Notes under the pieces: model-generated
Seen by the model: the letters and a program-made list of their open reading frames with translations, nothing else
Told to the model about the DNA's origin: nothing
The model's database searches: none
NCBI GenBank assembly: GCA_018061005.1
Contig: JAGOVA010000002.1
Span: 90,885 to 154,884, forward strand
DNA: 64,000 nucleotides
Source of the DNA: Sterolibacterium sp.
GTDB lineage: Bacteria; Pseudomonadota; Gammaproteobacteria; Burkholderiales; Rhodocyclaceae
Direction of reading: 5' to 3'
Made by a program: the position numbers and the translations under genes
Shown here: in pieces, positions 44,378 through 54,119 of the stretch
Position numbering within the stretch: the first letter of the stretch is position 1
How the letters are laid out: every line of letters begins with the position of its first letter

Positions 44378-46543
44378 TTACGGGGCAATGTGCACCGTGA
44401 TCGGCGTTTCCACGCCTTGTGGTGTCTTGATAAGCAGCGTGAAGTCCCCTGTAGGCCAGGTATCTCCCGGCGCGGCCGACGGTGCCGCGCAGGCTGTCCC
44501 GCCTTCCACAGACAGCAGGATCGTCGTCGGCTGCACGGCATCCGGCACGGTCGTCAGCGGCAGGCTGATCGTGGCCTTGCCGGACAATACCGCGCCGCTC
44601 GAATCCGTGGTCTGAAAGCTCACCGTATTGAGCGTACCCACGCTGATCGCCGTCCCGGCAGGCATGGGATTGCCGTTCTGGTCGCTCAGGCTGAACGAAA
44701 ACACGCCATTACATTGGCCATTCATGGCGTAATTCAACTGGGTGATCGATGACACGGGCGTTGAGCCCGAAAGGATCAGCAGCGCGCTGCGCCGCACATA
44801 GGCACGCCCGCCATTCCAGGTCCCCGTACAGCTGTTCTGCACACTCGGAATCCGGCTGTAATTCGCCGGCAGCGCGGCGGTACTGCCGTCACCCAGACGC
44901 GTCAGACACGCCACCGGGTTGGCTACCGGCGCAAAATTCAAGGTTTGCTCGCGTGCATTGGCGGCATCCCATTGCCCATTCTCGCTGGCATCGATGTACG
45001 GGTCGCCCAGGTCGTAAAAAGTTTCGTCCGCGTCATACACATTGTTGCCATTCAGATCGATGAAACTTTTCTCGCCGCTGGCATAGGCCAGCACCGTGAC
45101 ACGGCCATCGACCGGCTTGAATTGCGCGCTCTTGAAGGTCACCGTACAGGTGCCATCGGCAATCCGGCAGGAGGACGGCACGATCTGACTGCCTTCGGTA
45201 ATGAAATTCATCACCGTCCCATCCGGCACGGGATTACCCACGCGGTCCGAAGCAATCACCATCAGATTCGATGTGATGCCGTCATACGACAAACCCTCGA
45301 TGTTGTGCGTCTGCACACTCAACGAGAAGAAATCCTGCGATGGAATGCCGGTGGTCACCGTCAATACATTCGACTGGGTGCTGGTCGTACTGCCATCCGC
45401 CAGCGTCACACTGGCCACTACCGACACCGGCATCGGCACACTGCCCGCCTTCACCGTGGCTGTTACATTGCCTTCCGCATCGGAGGTGGCGCTCATCGTT
45501 GCCAGCGTCGCCCCACCGCTACGCGGCGTTTGCAGCAGGCTGAAGTTCACCACCACCCCGGGCTTGCCATTGTTGCTGGCATCCACCACCTTGAAGCTGA
45601 CCGTTGAATTCTGCTGCAGCAGCGAGCCTGCACCCTGAATGCCGATCACCGCCGGGACGGCACTCGTGAATTGCAGATTACTGGTGGCCGGCGGTGTCAC
45701 CGCGAGTGTCGTGCGGGTGCTGACATTCCCTACCGAAGCACTGATCACATCACTGCCCGTCGCACAGTTGGCATCTTTATAGGTCGCCGTCGCCACACCA
45801 TTGATCGTCGTCACCGGGCTCGACAACGTTGCCTTGCCGCTGGCCACACAGGGCGAAGTGAAGCTCACCGCCATGGGGGAACTGCTAGGCGCGCCATTGA
45901 CCAGCACCGGCACGCTGACCAACGCCGTGCCATACGCCGAAATTTTGCCCAGATCGAGCGTCGCCGCCCCCAGGGTGACACTCGACGCATTCACCGCCAC
46001 CCCCAGCGGTGCGCTGGTGTAGGTGGCTGTGGTGGCTGTGCCATTGCTGGTGGTTTCCACATCGGCCGAGGCCGTCAAGCTGGTCGCCCCCGCATCGGCG
46101 ATACCCGAGGTATCCAGCCTGATCCAGGCGCGACCATCGCTGCCGGTCAGCGCCGTCGCCGTCGCCGGGCTGAAGACGATCATCGGGCTCACGCTGGCAA
46201 AGCTGACCACCGCGTTGGCCACCGCCGCGCCCTTCGCATCCTTGACCGTTGCCACCGCCCAGATCGGGCTGCCAAAAGAAACCGCCGTCACCCGGTTCGC
46301 CGTTGCCGCCTGGCTCTCCTGCAACGCCAGCAGCACCGTGGGGCGCGTGGTCGCCGTGGGCGACGAAGGCGTGCCAGCCCCTGTGCCGGAGGTCGTGCTG
46401 CCACTCCCCTGCCCGCCCAGACATCCCGCCAGCAAGGTACTGGCCAGCATCAACGCCAGCATCCCGCTGCGTCGGCCACATGGCCTGGTTTGTTCAATCG
46501 GTGTGAATTGTGTGATTCGTGCGACGTTCATCGTCTGTCCCAT
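44378..46543 (-). CDS. Ig-like (Big) repeat lipoprotein with calcium-binding-like loops
   Basis: 721 aa from ATG 46543, or 717 from ATG 46531. Signal LALMLASTLLAGC gives a lipoprotein, then a Gly/Ser/Thr linker. At least four bacterial Ig-like (Big1/invasin type) repeats follow, each with a VxDAxGxxVxNAxVxF-like motif: VKDAKGAAVANAVVSFASVS, VVDASNNGKPGVVVNFSLL, ASDRVGNPVPDGTVMNF, LSDQNGNPMPAGTAI. Between repeats, FIDLNGNNVYDADETFYDLG and YIDASENGQWDAA look like EF-hand/dockerin-type calcium loops. Divergent from the pilus genes, so it may be a surface protein tied to adhesion. Confidence 0.75.
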   Translation of the reverse strand: MGQTMNVARITQFTPIEQTRPCGRRSGMLALMLASTLLAGCLGGQGSGSTTSGTGAGTPSSPTATTRPTVLLALQESQAATANRVTAVSFGSPIWAVATVKDAKGAAVANAVVSFASVSPMIVFSPATATALTGSDGRAWIRLDTSGIADAGATSLTASADVETTSNGTATTATYTSAPLGVAVNASSVTLGAATLDLGKISAYGTALVSVPVLVNGAPSSSPMAVSFTSPCVASGKATLSSPVTTINGVATATYKDANCATGSDVISASVGNVSTRTTLAVTPPATSNLQFTSAVPAVIGIQGAGSLLQQNSTVSFKVVDASNNGKPGVVVNFSLLQTPRSGGATLATMSATSDAEGNVTATVKAGSVPMPVSVVASVTLADGSTTSTQSNVLTVTTGIPSQDFFSLSVQTHNIEGLSYDGITSNLMVIASDRVGNPVPDGTVMNFITEGSQIVPSSCRIADGTCTVTFKSAQFKPVDGRVTVLAYASGEKSFIDLNGNNVYDADETFYDLGDPYIDASENGQWDAANAREQTLNFAPVANPVACLTRLGDGSTAALPANYSRIPSVQNSCTGTWNGGRAYVRRSALLILSGSTPVSSITQLNYAMNGQCNGVFSFSLSDQNGNPMPAGTAISVGTLNTVSFQTTDSSGAVLSGKATISLPLTTVPDAVQPTTILLSVEGGTACAAPSAAPGDTWPTGDFTLLIKTPQGVETPITVHIAP

Positions 46544-46705
46544 GCCAAGTCAATCTCAATCGGCCGATTATCCTCCCGGCTCATTTTGTATGAATCTGAA
46601 AAACAAGGGGCTTTTCACCCGATACAGCCTCAATCAATACGCTATGCGTGATTTTGTTATCAATGGATAATACCCAGACTGGCACATACCGTGTCCTTCT
46701 GTGAT

Positions 46706-47758
46706 ATGACCACGAGCCCGACGATGACCGCGATCTACCAGGAACATTTCGGCCTGAGCCGCCCGCCCTTCCAGATCACCCCCAACACGGATTATTTTTT
46801 CTCCGGCAACCGCCGTGGCGACCTGCTCACGGCGCTGCTGCATGTGGCCGCGCACGATGAAGGCATCGTCACCGTCGTCGCCGAAGTCGGCAGCGGCAAG
46901 ACCCTGCTGGCACGCCAGCTCATCACCCGCCTGCCCAACGGGATCAGCACCGTTTATCTGGCCAATCCCAGCTTCAGCCGCGATGAAATCCTCAGCGCCA
47001 TCGGCCGCGACCTCGGGCTGACCGGGCTGCCGCCCTCGATCGAAGAAAAGCTGGCCACCCTGCAAAATGAACTGCTCCGCCGTCACGCCAACGGCGAGCG
47101 CGTCCTGCTGGTGATCGACGAAGCGCACACCATGCCCGCCGAATCACTGGAAGAAATCCGCCTGCTGTCTAACCTCGAAACCGGCAGCCACAAGCTGGTC
47201 AACATCCTGCTCCTGGGGCAACCCGAACTCGACAGCCTGCTGGCCGAACCCCGGCTGCGCCAGGTGCACGACCGCGTCATCCACCGCTTCGAACTGACCC
47301 CGTTCTCGCGCGATGACGGCGCGGCCTATATCGACCACCGTCTGCGTATTGCAGGCTGGACGGGCGGCCGGATATTCACCCCGACCGCCATCGCCCAATT
47401 GATCAAATCCGCCGGAGGGCGCGCCCGTCGCATCAACCTGCTGGCCGACAAAGCCATGCTGGCAGCCTATGCCGAAAATCTGAAAAAGATCGACAAACGC
47501 CACATCCGCCTGGTTCAGAAAGAGTTTGCCGCAAACGACCCCGCACGCCCTGGCAAGCCGGTTTCTCATACAGCCGTCCGCTGGCTACCGCTGCTCCTGA
47601 CCAGCCTGGCACTCTCCATCCTCATCGTGACGATCCTGTTCTTCAGCAGCGGCTTTCGCCTCCAGCTACAGCCCCCGGTGACTCCCCTGGCAGCCGCTCC
47701 CCTGGCCGCTGCTGCCGACCCCACCAGCCCACCGGCCGGAAGCCAACCCGCCCCATGA
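46706..47758 (+). CDS. mshM: MshM, ExeA/GspA-type AAA ATPase of the MSHA pilus
   Basis: About 350 aa; ATG 46706 chosen, ATG 46724 also possible. YQEHFGLSRPPFQITPNTDY opens the ExeA family; Walker A EVGSGKTLLAR, Walker B LLVIDEAHTM, sensor LGQPELDSLL. A membrane helix near residues 295-315 is followed by a Pro/Ala-rich periplasmic end. In MSHA and type II systems this protein is thought to help place the secretin through peptidoglycan. Its stop overlaps an ATG of the mshL frame (ATGA). Confidence 0.88.
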   Translation: MTTSPTMTAIYQEHFGLSRPPFQITPNTDYFFSGNRRGDLLTALLHVAAHDEGIVTVVAEVGSGKTLLARQLITRLPNGISTVYLANPSFSRDEILSAIGRDLGLTGLPPSIEEKLATLQNELLRRHANGERVLLVIDEAHTMPAESLEEIRLLSNLETGSHKLVNILLLGQPELDSLLAEPRLRQVHDRVIHRFELTPFSRDDGAAYIDHRLRIAGWTGGRIFTPTAIAQLIKSAGGRARRINLLADKAMLAAYAENLKKIDKRHIRLVQKEFAANDPARPGKPVSHTAVRWLPLLLTSLALSILIVTILFFSSGFRLQLQPPVTPLAAAPLAAAADPTSPPAGSQPAP

Positions 47759-47793
47759 TATTTCCCACGCCTCTCTATCCGCGCAAGGCCACC

Positions 47794-49638
47794 ATGACCC
47801 CGTTCCGCCCCGGCAGCCTGCTGTGCCTGCCCGTCCTGCTCAGTCTCGGTGGTTGCGGCACGCTGCTGCCGCCGTCTGTCCAGCATCTCGAACCGGCACC
47901 AGTGGTTCCCGGCAAGCTCCCTGAGTTTGCCCACCTGCCTGCGCTACCACCCCCGCCGAAACCCTCCGCCATCGCCCGACAGGAGCTCTACAGCGTGGTG
48001 GTGCACCACATCGGCGTGCAGGAACTGCTGTTCGCCCTGGCGCGCGACGCGAAGATAAACATTGATCTCCACCCGGAGATTACAGGCACGGTCACCATGA
48101 ACGTGCTCGACCAGACGCTGCCAGAAATCCTCGACCGCATCGCCGCGCAGGTCGACATGCGCTACGAACTGAACGGCAAGAACCTGTCCATCACCCCCGA
48201 TGCGCCCTATCTGAAAAACTACCGCATCGACTACCCCAACATCCAGCGCGATGCCAAAAGCTCGGTCAACACCTCCACCAGCATCGGCGCGTCAGGCGCA
48301 GCACCCGGCGGTGCCGCCGGCGGGGGCGCTGGCAACAACTCATCGACCACCTCCGTTACCAACACCACCAACAACCGTTTCTGGGAAACCCTGATCGCCA
48401 ACCTGCGCGACCTCCTGCGTGAAACCGACAAGATCTTGCCCGACGGTTCCAGCGAAACCACCACCGAACAAAACAGCCAGCAGACCGCCATCCCACAACC
48501 GGGTGCTGGCGAAGCCGCCACCTCGGCCACCTCCAGCACGGGCAGAAACGCGCGCAACACCCCGCTGCCCGGCTTGCTCACCCAGCAGGGCAATACCGTC
48601 GTGCGCCGCACCACCTTCCGCGAAGCCGCCTCGGTGATCGCCAATGCTGAAAGCGGCCTGGTCAGCGTGCGTGCCACCGCGCGCCAGCACGAAAAAATCC
48701 GTGAATTTCTCGACCGCATCATGGACAGTGCGCGCCGCCAGGTGCTGATCGAAGCCACCATCGTCGAAGTCGATCTGTCCGACCGCTTTCAGCAAGGCAT
48801 CGACTGGAGCATCGTGCGCAATCTCGGCAGCAGCGCCGGCTCCAATCTCAGCCTGCAACCGGCCGGTCCGGTCACCAGCGGCATGTTGACCGGCGGCCTG
48901 GTCAGCACCCTGGCCTCGCTGACCTGGAAGAAAAGCAGTGGTGAAGCCGACATCAACGCCGCCCTCAAGATGCTCGAATCCTTTGGCACGCTGCGCGTCC
49001 TGTCGAGCCCGAAAATATCGGTACTCAACAGCCAGACCAGCCTGCTCAAGGTGGTCGACAACGAAGTCTATTTCACCATCACTGTCACCCCCGGCACGGC
49101 AGCCACCGCCACCTCACCCGCGATCGCGCCGACCTACAGCTCGACGATGAACACCATCCCCATCGGTTTCCTGATGACGGTGACCCCGCAGATCAGCGAA
49201 AACGGCGAAGTCATCCTCAACCTGCGCCCCACCATTTCCCGCATCAGCGGCTATGCGATGGACCCGAACCCGGTACTGGCCGAAAACAGGCTCTCCAATC
49301 CCATCCCCATCGTGCAGACGCGTGAAATGGAATCCGTCATGCGCGTACAGACCGGCGACATCGCCATCCTCGGCGGCCTGATGCAGGACACGCGCAACCA
49401 CAAGAGCGACGAAGTGCCGCTGCTCAACCGCATCCCCTTCATGGGTGACCTGTTCAAGTTCAAGGACAACGCCAGCCGCAAATCCGAACTGGTGGTTTTC
49501 CTGCGCCCGACGGTGATCACCGATGCCAGCCTGGAAGGCGATTTCAAACGCTATCGCCAGATCCTGCCAAATGCACGCCAGGCACTCGAAACCGCTGAAC
49601 CTGCCCGCACCTCAGGCCTGCACGGGGCGCAGCCATGA
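47794..49638 (+). CDS. mshL: MshL, outer-membrane secretin of the MSHA pilus
   Basis: 614 aa from ATG 47794; the frame also opens at 47755, overlapping the mshM stop, and that start would be coupled. The lipoprotein signal ends LLSLGGC. An STN/secretin N domain follows (VVVHHIGVQELLFALARDAK), then a Gly/Asn/Ser loop, a second N domain (VSVRATARQHEKIREFLDRI) and the secretin core (VLSSPKISVLNSQTSLLKV, VILNLRPTISR, GDIAILGGLM, VPLLNRIPFMGDLF). It forms the gated pore through which the pilus leaves. Confidence 0.93.
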   Translation: MTPFRPGSLLCLPVLLSLGGCGTLLPPSVQHLEPAPVVPGKLPEFAHLPALPPPPKPSAIARQELYSVVVHHIGVQELLFALARDAKINIDLHPEITGTVTMNVLDQTLPEILDRIAAQVDMRYELNGKNLSITPDAPYLKNYRIDYPNIQRDAKSSVNTSTSIGASGAAPGGAAGGGAGNNSSTTSVTNTTNNRFWETLIANLRDLLRETDKILPDGSSETTTEQNSQQTAIPQPGAGEAATSATSSTGRNARNTPLPGLLTQQGNTVVRRTTFREAASVIANAESGLVSVRATARQHEKIREFLDRIMDSARRQVLIEATIVEVDLSDRFQQGIDWSIVRNLGSSAGSNLSLQPAGPVTSGMLTGGLVSTLASLTWKKSSGEADINAALKMLESFGTLRVLSSPKISVLNSQTSLLKVVDNEVYFTITVTPGTAATATSPAIAPTYSSTMNTIPIGFLMTVTPQISENGEVILNLRPTISRISGYAMDPNPVLAENRLSNPIPIVQTREMESVMRVQTGDIAILGGLMQDTRNHKSDEVPLLNRIPFMGDLFKFKDNASRKSELVVFLRPTVITDASLEGDFKRYRQILPNARQALETAEPARTSGLHGAQP

Positions 49639-51200
49639 GCCTGCTCCTCGATGCCCTGCAGCGCGCCAGCAAGGAAAAAGCCGCCGCCAGCCCGGCGGGC
49701 TCACCCACCACGCCCAGCACACCCAGCACGTCCCGGAAGCCCGCTGAACAACCCGCGCTCGAACTCAGCATCACCGCACTACCCGAGCCACAAACCCCGG
49801 CCGCCGCGCCCACGCGGGCCGACATCGCGTCGACGCTCAGCCTCGCCCCGCTGCAAATGACCGAGGCCGCACCTACACCTGCTACGCCTGCACTTGCTGC
49901 ACCGGCAGCGGAGCCGACCCCTGTGCCTCCCGTCGCTGCTCAGGCTGCCCAGGTTTCCGTCACGCCGCCTCCGCCTGCCGCGCCGCAAAACCCGGCGGCG
50001 ACAGCTGCTGCCGAACCTGCCGTGACGCTGAAATCCCCGCCGCTTTCGGCCAACACGGCGCGCGACATCCTCAGCGCCACCGGCCACGCCCCGCAGCCCC
50101 CTGGCGCGCGCAAACGCCGCCTCACGCTAATTGCCCTCGGCAGCACCGCCGCACTGCTCGGGCTGGCCAGTGCCAGCTTCTTTCTGGGCTATTGGGACGC
50201 CCTGCTGCCGGGCAACCACAGCGGCCTGTTGATCGCACAAAGCCCACCACCCCCGTCATCCCAGATCCCGGCCAACACCGTCATTACACCAGCGGCCTTG
50301 CCCGACGAAACGCCCACAGAGAACACAGCGAACATAGCCCCTGAATCCGCTGCCCCTCCCCCCCGCAACGGCAGCACGTCCACCGCAACCCCGCTGACAC
50401 CGCCGCCGGCCGCAGCCCCTTCCGTCAAGCATTCAGCCATCGCCCCCCGCCAGGCCGCCGCCACCCCCGGCCACACCGTGCACACCAGCCGTCCGTCGCC
50501 CCGCGTGCAAACACCGGCTCACCCACCCCTGTCGGGCAAAACCCGCAGCCCGGCGCGCCCGACGGCAGAAACACCGCTGATCGCCCATCGCCCGGCGGGT
50601 TCCGGCGCGCTCGAACAAGGCTACGCCGCACTCACGCAAGGGCGGCTGGACGATGCTGCCACCGCCTATCGTCATGCCCTGCAGACCAACGCCAACGAAC
50701 GCGATGCCCTGCTCGGGCTGGCCTACATCGCCCAGCGGCAGGACCGCCCGGACGAAGCGCGCAAGCTGTATCAACGCGTGCTGCGCCAGGAACCGGACAA
50801 CGCCACGGCCAAAGCCGCACTACTGGCCCATCTGGGTGACAGCGAACCGCAAAAAGCTGGCAGTCTGGCGCGCGACCTGGCCGAACAAAACCCGCAATCT
50901 GCCGCCGCGCTGGCCACCCTGGGTGGCCTCATGGCACGCGACAATCGTCTGGCCGAAGCCCAGCAAGCCTACTTCAAGGCCGTCACACTGGAACCGGAAA
51001 ACGCGCTCTACGCCTACAACCTGGCGGTTGCACTCGACCGCCTGCACAAACCCGGGCAAGCCGCCCGCTATTACACCCGCGCCATCGCCCTCGCCGACAA
51101 AACAAGCGACAGCATCCCGCGTTCAGCCGCGTTGCAACGGATCGAACAACTGCGCTCAGTCAGCGCGGCTGTGCTCAACGAACCCGCCAGCGCACCATGA
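49635..51200 (+). CDS. mshN: MshN-like TPR protein
   Basis: 521 aa; start overlaps the mshL stop (ATGA). MSLLLDALQRASKEK opens as in MshN/GspB-like proteins. A long Pro/Ala-rich stretch surrounds one membrane helix near residues 160-180 (LIALGSTAALLGLASASFFL). After a second Pro-rich linker, TPR repeats fill residues 320-500 (YAALTQGRLDDAATAYRHAL, LGLAYIAQRQDRPDEARKLY, AVTLEPENALYAYNLAVALD). It is probably an inner-membrane protein with periplasmic TPRs that scaffolds pilus assembly. A shorter relative lies at 62439. Confidence 0.85.
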   Translation: MSLLLDALQRASKEKAAASPAGSPTTPSTPSTSRKPAEQPALELSITALPEPQTPAAAPTRADIASTLSLAPLQMTEAAPTPATPALAAPAAEPTPVPPVAAQAAQVSVTPPPPAAPQNPAATAAAEPAVTLKSPPLSANTARDILSATGHAPQPPGARKRRLTLIALGSTAALLGLASASFFLGYWDALLPGNHSGLLIAQSPPPPSSQIPANTVITPAALPDETPTENTANIAPESAAPPPRNGSTSTATPLTPPPAAAPSVKHSAIAPRQAAATPGHTVHTSRPSPRVQTPAHPPLSGKTRSPARPTAETPLIAHRPAGSGALEQGYAALTQGRLDDAATAYRHALQTNANERDALLGLAYIAQRQDRPDEARKLYQRVLRQEPDNATAKAALLAHLGDSEPQKAGSLARDLAEQNPQSAAALATLGGLMARDNRLAEAQQAYFKAVTLEPENALYAYNLAVALDRLHKPGQAARYYTRAIALADKTSDSIPRSAALQRIEQLRSVSAAVLNEPASAP

Positions 51201-52915
51201 ACGCCCCCGCGCCACAGAACGGCAAGCCCCCCGTCCGTCTCGGCGATCTGCTGCTCGAAAAAGGGCTGATCACGCAGGATCAGTTGCGGATTGCCCTGCA
51301 CGAACAAAAAAATCTGGGCAAACCGCTCGGCGAAACCTTGATCGCACTCGGCTTCGTCACCGAAAGCTCGATGCGCGGTGCGCTGGCTGAAAACCTCGGC
51401 GAACAGGCGATCAGCCTGAAAAACATCGCAGCGGATCCGCACGCACTCGCCTACATTGGCAAGCAGATTGCCAAACGCCATACCCTGTTCCCGGTCAGCT
51501 ACCACGCCGAGCGCAACGAACTCCTGATCGCCAGTGCCGACCCGAATGACATCGTCGCCGCCGACCAGATCAACGCCCTGCTGGCCGGAGGGCCGAAACC
51601 GCTCTGGCGACTGGCCTCGGCCAACGAAATCCTGCCGGCCATCGAACAGTTCTATGGCCATGAACTCTCCATCGACGGCATTCTCCATGAGCTCGAAACC
51701 GGCAACATCGACATCGCCAGCCTGACGCTGGACACCGAAGGCTACAGCCACCCGGTGGTGCGTCTGATGGACTCCCTGCTGGCCGATGCCACGCTGCGCG
51801 GCGCGTCGGACATCCACTTCGAACCGGAGCTGCAGTTCCTCCGTATCCGTTACCGCGTCGACGGTGTGCTGCGCCAGGTACGCGTGCTGCATTCGCGCTA
51901 CTGGTCGGCGATGGTGGTGCGCCTCAAGGTGATGGCCGGCATGAACATCGCCGAAACGCGCGCGCCGCAGGATGGCCGCATCTCACTGTCCATCTCTGGC
52001 AGCCAGGTCGATTTCCGTTGTGCCGTGCAACCCACCATTCACGGCGAAAACTTTGTTCTCCGCATCCTCGACCGCAAACGCGGCATCGTGCCGCTTGACG
52101 GCCTGGGGCTTTCCGACCCGCAACTCACGCTGATGCAGCTGATGCTGGCACGCCCGGAAGGCATCCTGCTGGTCACCGGCCCCACCGGCTCGGGCAAGAC
52201 CACCACGCTGTATTCGATCCTCGGCCACCTCAACGACGAAGGCGTGAACATCATGACGCTGGAGGATCCCGTCGAATACCCCATGCCCATCATCCGCCAG
52301 ACCTCGGTTTCCGATGCGGTGAAGATGGACTTTGCCGAAGGCATCCGCTCGATGATGCGGCAGGATCCGGACATCATCCTGGTCGGCGAAATCCGCGACC
52401 ATGACACCGCCGAAATGGCGCTGCGAGCCGCCATGACCGGCCATCAGGTGTTCTCCACCCTGCATACCAACTCGGCGATCCGCTCGATCCCGCGTCTGCT
52501 CGATCTGGGCATCAAACCGGATGTGCTGGCCGGCAACATCATCGGCATCATCGGCCAGCGTCTGATTCGCAAGCTGTGCCTGAAATGCCGCAAGGCCGAA
52601 ACACCCAGCCCGCTCGAAGCCCAGCTGCTCGGGCTGACGGCCGATGAATCGCTCACCCTCTACCACCCCGTCGGCTGCCCGGCTTGCGAACACAGTGGTT
52701 ACAAAGGGCGCACCTCCATCGTCGAACTGCTCAAGTTTGACAGCGGCCTCGATGAACTCATCGCCCAGCGCGCCAGCCTGCGCGCGATGAACCAGCACGC
52801 CCTCGATCTGGGCTTCGTCAGCATGGCGCAGGACGGTCTGCGACGGGTGCGTGACGGCGTGACCACCATCGAAGAAATTGCCCGCGTGGTCGATCTGACC
52901 GATCTGGTGAACTAA
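51197..52915 (+). CDS. mshE: MshE, pilus extension ATPase with MshEN domain
   Basis: 572 aa, overlapping mshN by 4 bases. The N-terminal MshEN domain carries the motif RLGDLLLEKGLITQDQL with ALHEQ, then PLGETLIALGFVTESSM, the two-part pattern shown in other MshE proteins to bind c-di-GMP. The GspE motor has Walker A GPTGSGKTTTLY, Asp box LEDPVEYP, Walker B DPDIILVGEIRD, His box HQVFSTLHTN, and a CLKC...CPAC zinc site. It powers pilus polymerisation from the cytosol. Confidence 0.95.
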   Translation: MNAPAPQNGKPPVRLGDLLLEKGLITQDQLRIALHEQKNLGKPLGETLIALGFVTESSMRGALAENLGEQAISLKNIAADPHALAYIGKQIAKRHTLFPVSYHAERNELLIASADPNDIVAADQINALLAGGPKPLWRLASANEILPAIEQFYGHELSIDGILHELETGNIDIASLTLDTEGYSHPVVRLMDSLLADATLRGASDIHFEPELQFLRIRYRVDGVLRQVRVLHSRYWSAMVVRLKVMAGMNIAETRAPQDGRISLSISGSQVDFRCAVQPTIHGENFVLRILDRKRGIVPLDGLGLSDPQLTLMQLMLARPEGILLVTGPTGSGKTTTLYSILGHLNDEGVNIMTLEDPVEYPMPIIRQTSVSDAVKMDFAEGIRSMMRQDPDIILVGEIRDHDTAEMALRAAMTGHQVFSTLHTNSAIRSIPRLLDLGIKPDVLAGNIIGIIGQRLIRKLCLKCRKAETPSPLEAQLLGLTADESLTLYHPVGCPACEHSGYKGRTSIVELLKFDSGLDELIAQRASLRAMNQHALDLGFVSMAQDGLRRVRDGVTTIEEIARVVDLTDLVN

Positions 52916-54114
52916 TGCCGCTCTACCACTACCGCGCCGCCGATCAAGACGGGCGCATCGTCAAAGGCGCGGTCGAAGCACTGCATGAGTCCGACCTTGA
53001 AGCGCAGCTGAAAAACCTCGGTCTTTCGCTGATGCGCGCCAAGGTCATCAAATCGCATCACCGCTCCGTTAAAAACCTGCCGCCGCGCGAAGTCATCAAT
53101 TTCCTGTTCCAACTCGAAATGCAGGTGCGGGGCGGCGTTCCCATCCGCACGGCGCTGACCGACATGCGCGACGATGCCGAATCGCCGGAAAGCCGCAACC
53201 TCGCAGCCGGACTGACCGAAAAAATCGAATCGGGTGCGACCCTGGCCGAAGCCATCAACGCCTATCCCGGCATCTTTTCCGAAGTGGTTCGCAACCTGAT
53301 CCGCGCAGGCGAAGTCTCCGGCCAGTTGCCCGAAGTCCTCAGCGAAATCGTCCGCTCCCTGAAATGGCAGGACGAAATCGCCGCCGAAACCAAAAAACTA
53401 CTGCTCTACCCGAGCTTCGTGGTGGTCGTCATCAGCGGCGTGGTGTTTTTCCTGATGATTTATCTCGTGCCGCAACTGGTCGGCTTCCTCACCAACATGG
53501 GGCAGGAAGTGCCACTGCAAACACGCGCCCTGATCTGGCTCTCCAACCTGTTCGTGCATTACTGGTGGGCGATCCTGACTACGCCCGTCATCATCGTTCT
53601 GGGGGTTGCCACTGCCGCCCGCAGCAACCCCAAACTACAGTTTCGCCTGCATCAGGCACTGCTCAACCTGCCCTTCATCGGCAGTGTGCTGAAAAAAATC
53701 ATCCTCGCGCGGTTTGCTGATACCTTCGCCCTGATGTATCGCACCGGCATCCCGATGCTCGAAGGGCTGGGCTATTGCCAGCAGGTTTCCGGCAATCTGG
53801 TGATCCAGCAGGCCATCGCCCGGGCGCGCGAACGCATTGCCAACGGTGAAGCCATCTCCGCCAGTTTCGCCGCTGAGAACATGTTTCCCAACCTGGTCAT
53901 CCGCATGCTGAAAGTAGGCGAAGCCACGGGCGCGCTGGATCTCGCCCTCAACAACATCAACTATTTCTACAGCCGCGATATCGAAGAATCCATCGGCAAA
54001 GTTCAGGCCATGATCGAACCGGCCATGACCGTCATCATGGGGCTGATCCTCGGCTGGATCATGCTGGCCGTACTCAGCCCGATCTACGACACCATTTCGA
54101 AGATGAAAACCTGA
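52915..54114 (+). CDS. mshG: MshG, GspF/PilC-type inner-membrane platform protein
   Basis: 399 aa; start shares one base with the mshE stop. Two T2SSF domains: the first (FLFQLEMQVRGGVPIRTALT, LIRAGEVSGQLPEVLSEI) and the second (FADTFALMYRTGIPMLEGL, MLKVGEATGALDLAL), with three membrane segments and the typical end IYDTISKMKT. It forms the platform at the base of the pilus that works with MshE. Confidence 0.95.
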   Translation: MPLYHYRAADQDGRIVKGAVEALHESDLEAQLKNLGLSLMRAKVIKSHHRSVKNLPPREVINFLFQLEMQVRGGVPIRTALTDMRDDAESPESRNLAAGLTEKIESGATLAEAINAYPGIFSEVVRNLIRAGEVSGQLPEVLSEIVRSLKWQDEIAAETKKLLLYPSFVVVVISGVVFFLMIYLVPQLVGFLTNMGQEVPLQTRALIWLSNLFVHYWWAILTTPVIIVLGVATAARSNPKLQFRLHQALLNLPFIGSVLKKIILARFADTFALMYRTGIPMLEGLGYCQQVSGNLVIQQAIARARERIANGEAISASFAAENMFPNLVIRMLKVGEATGALDLALNNINYFYSRDIEESIGKVQAMIEPAMTVIMGLILGWIMLAVLSPIYDTISKMKT

Positions 54115-54119
54115 CGCGC

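Noticed and set aside
44366-44391. ACATTGCC / GGCAATGT hairpin at the convergent gene ends as a terminator
   Set aside because: Stem of 8 bp with a long loop, overlapping the coding end, and no T run; support is too weak.
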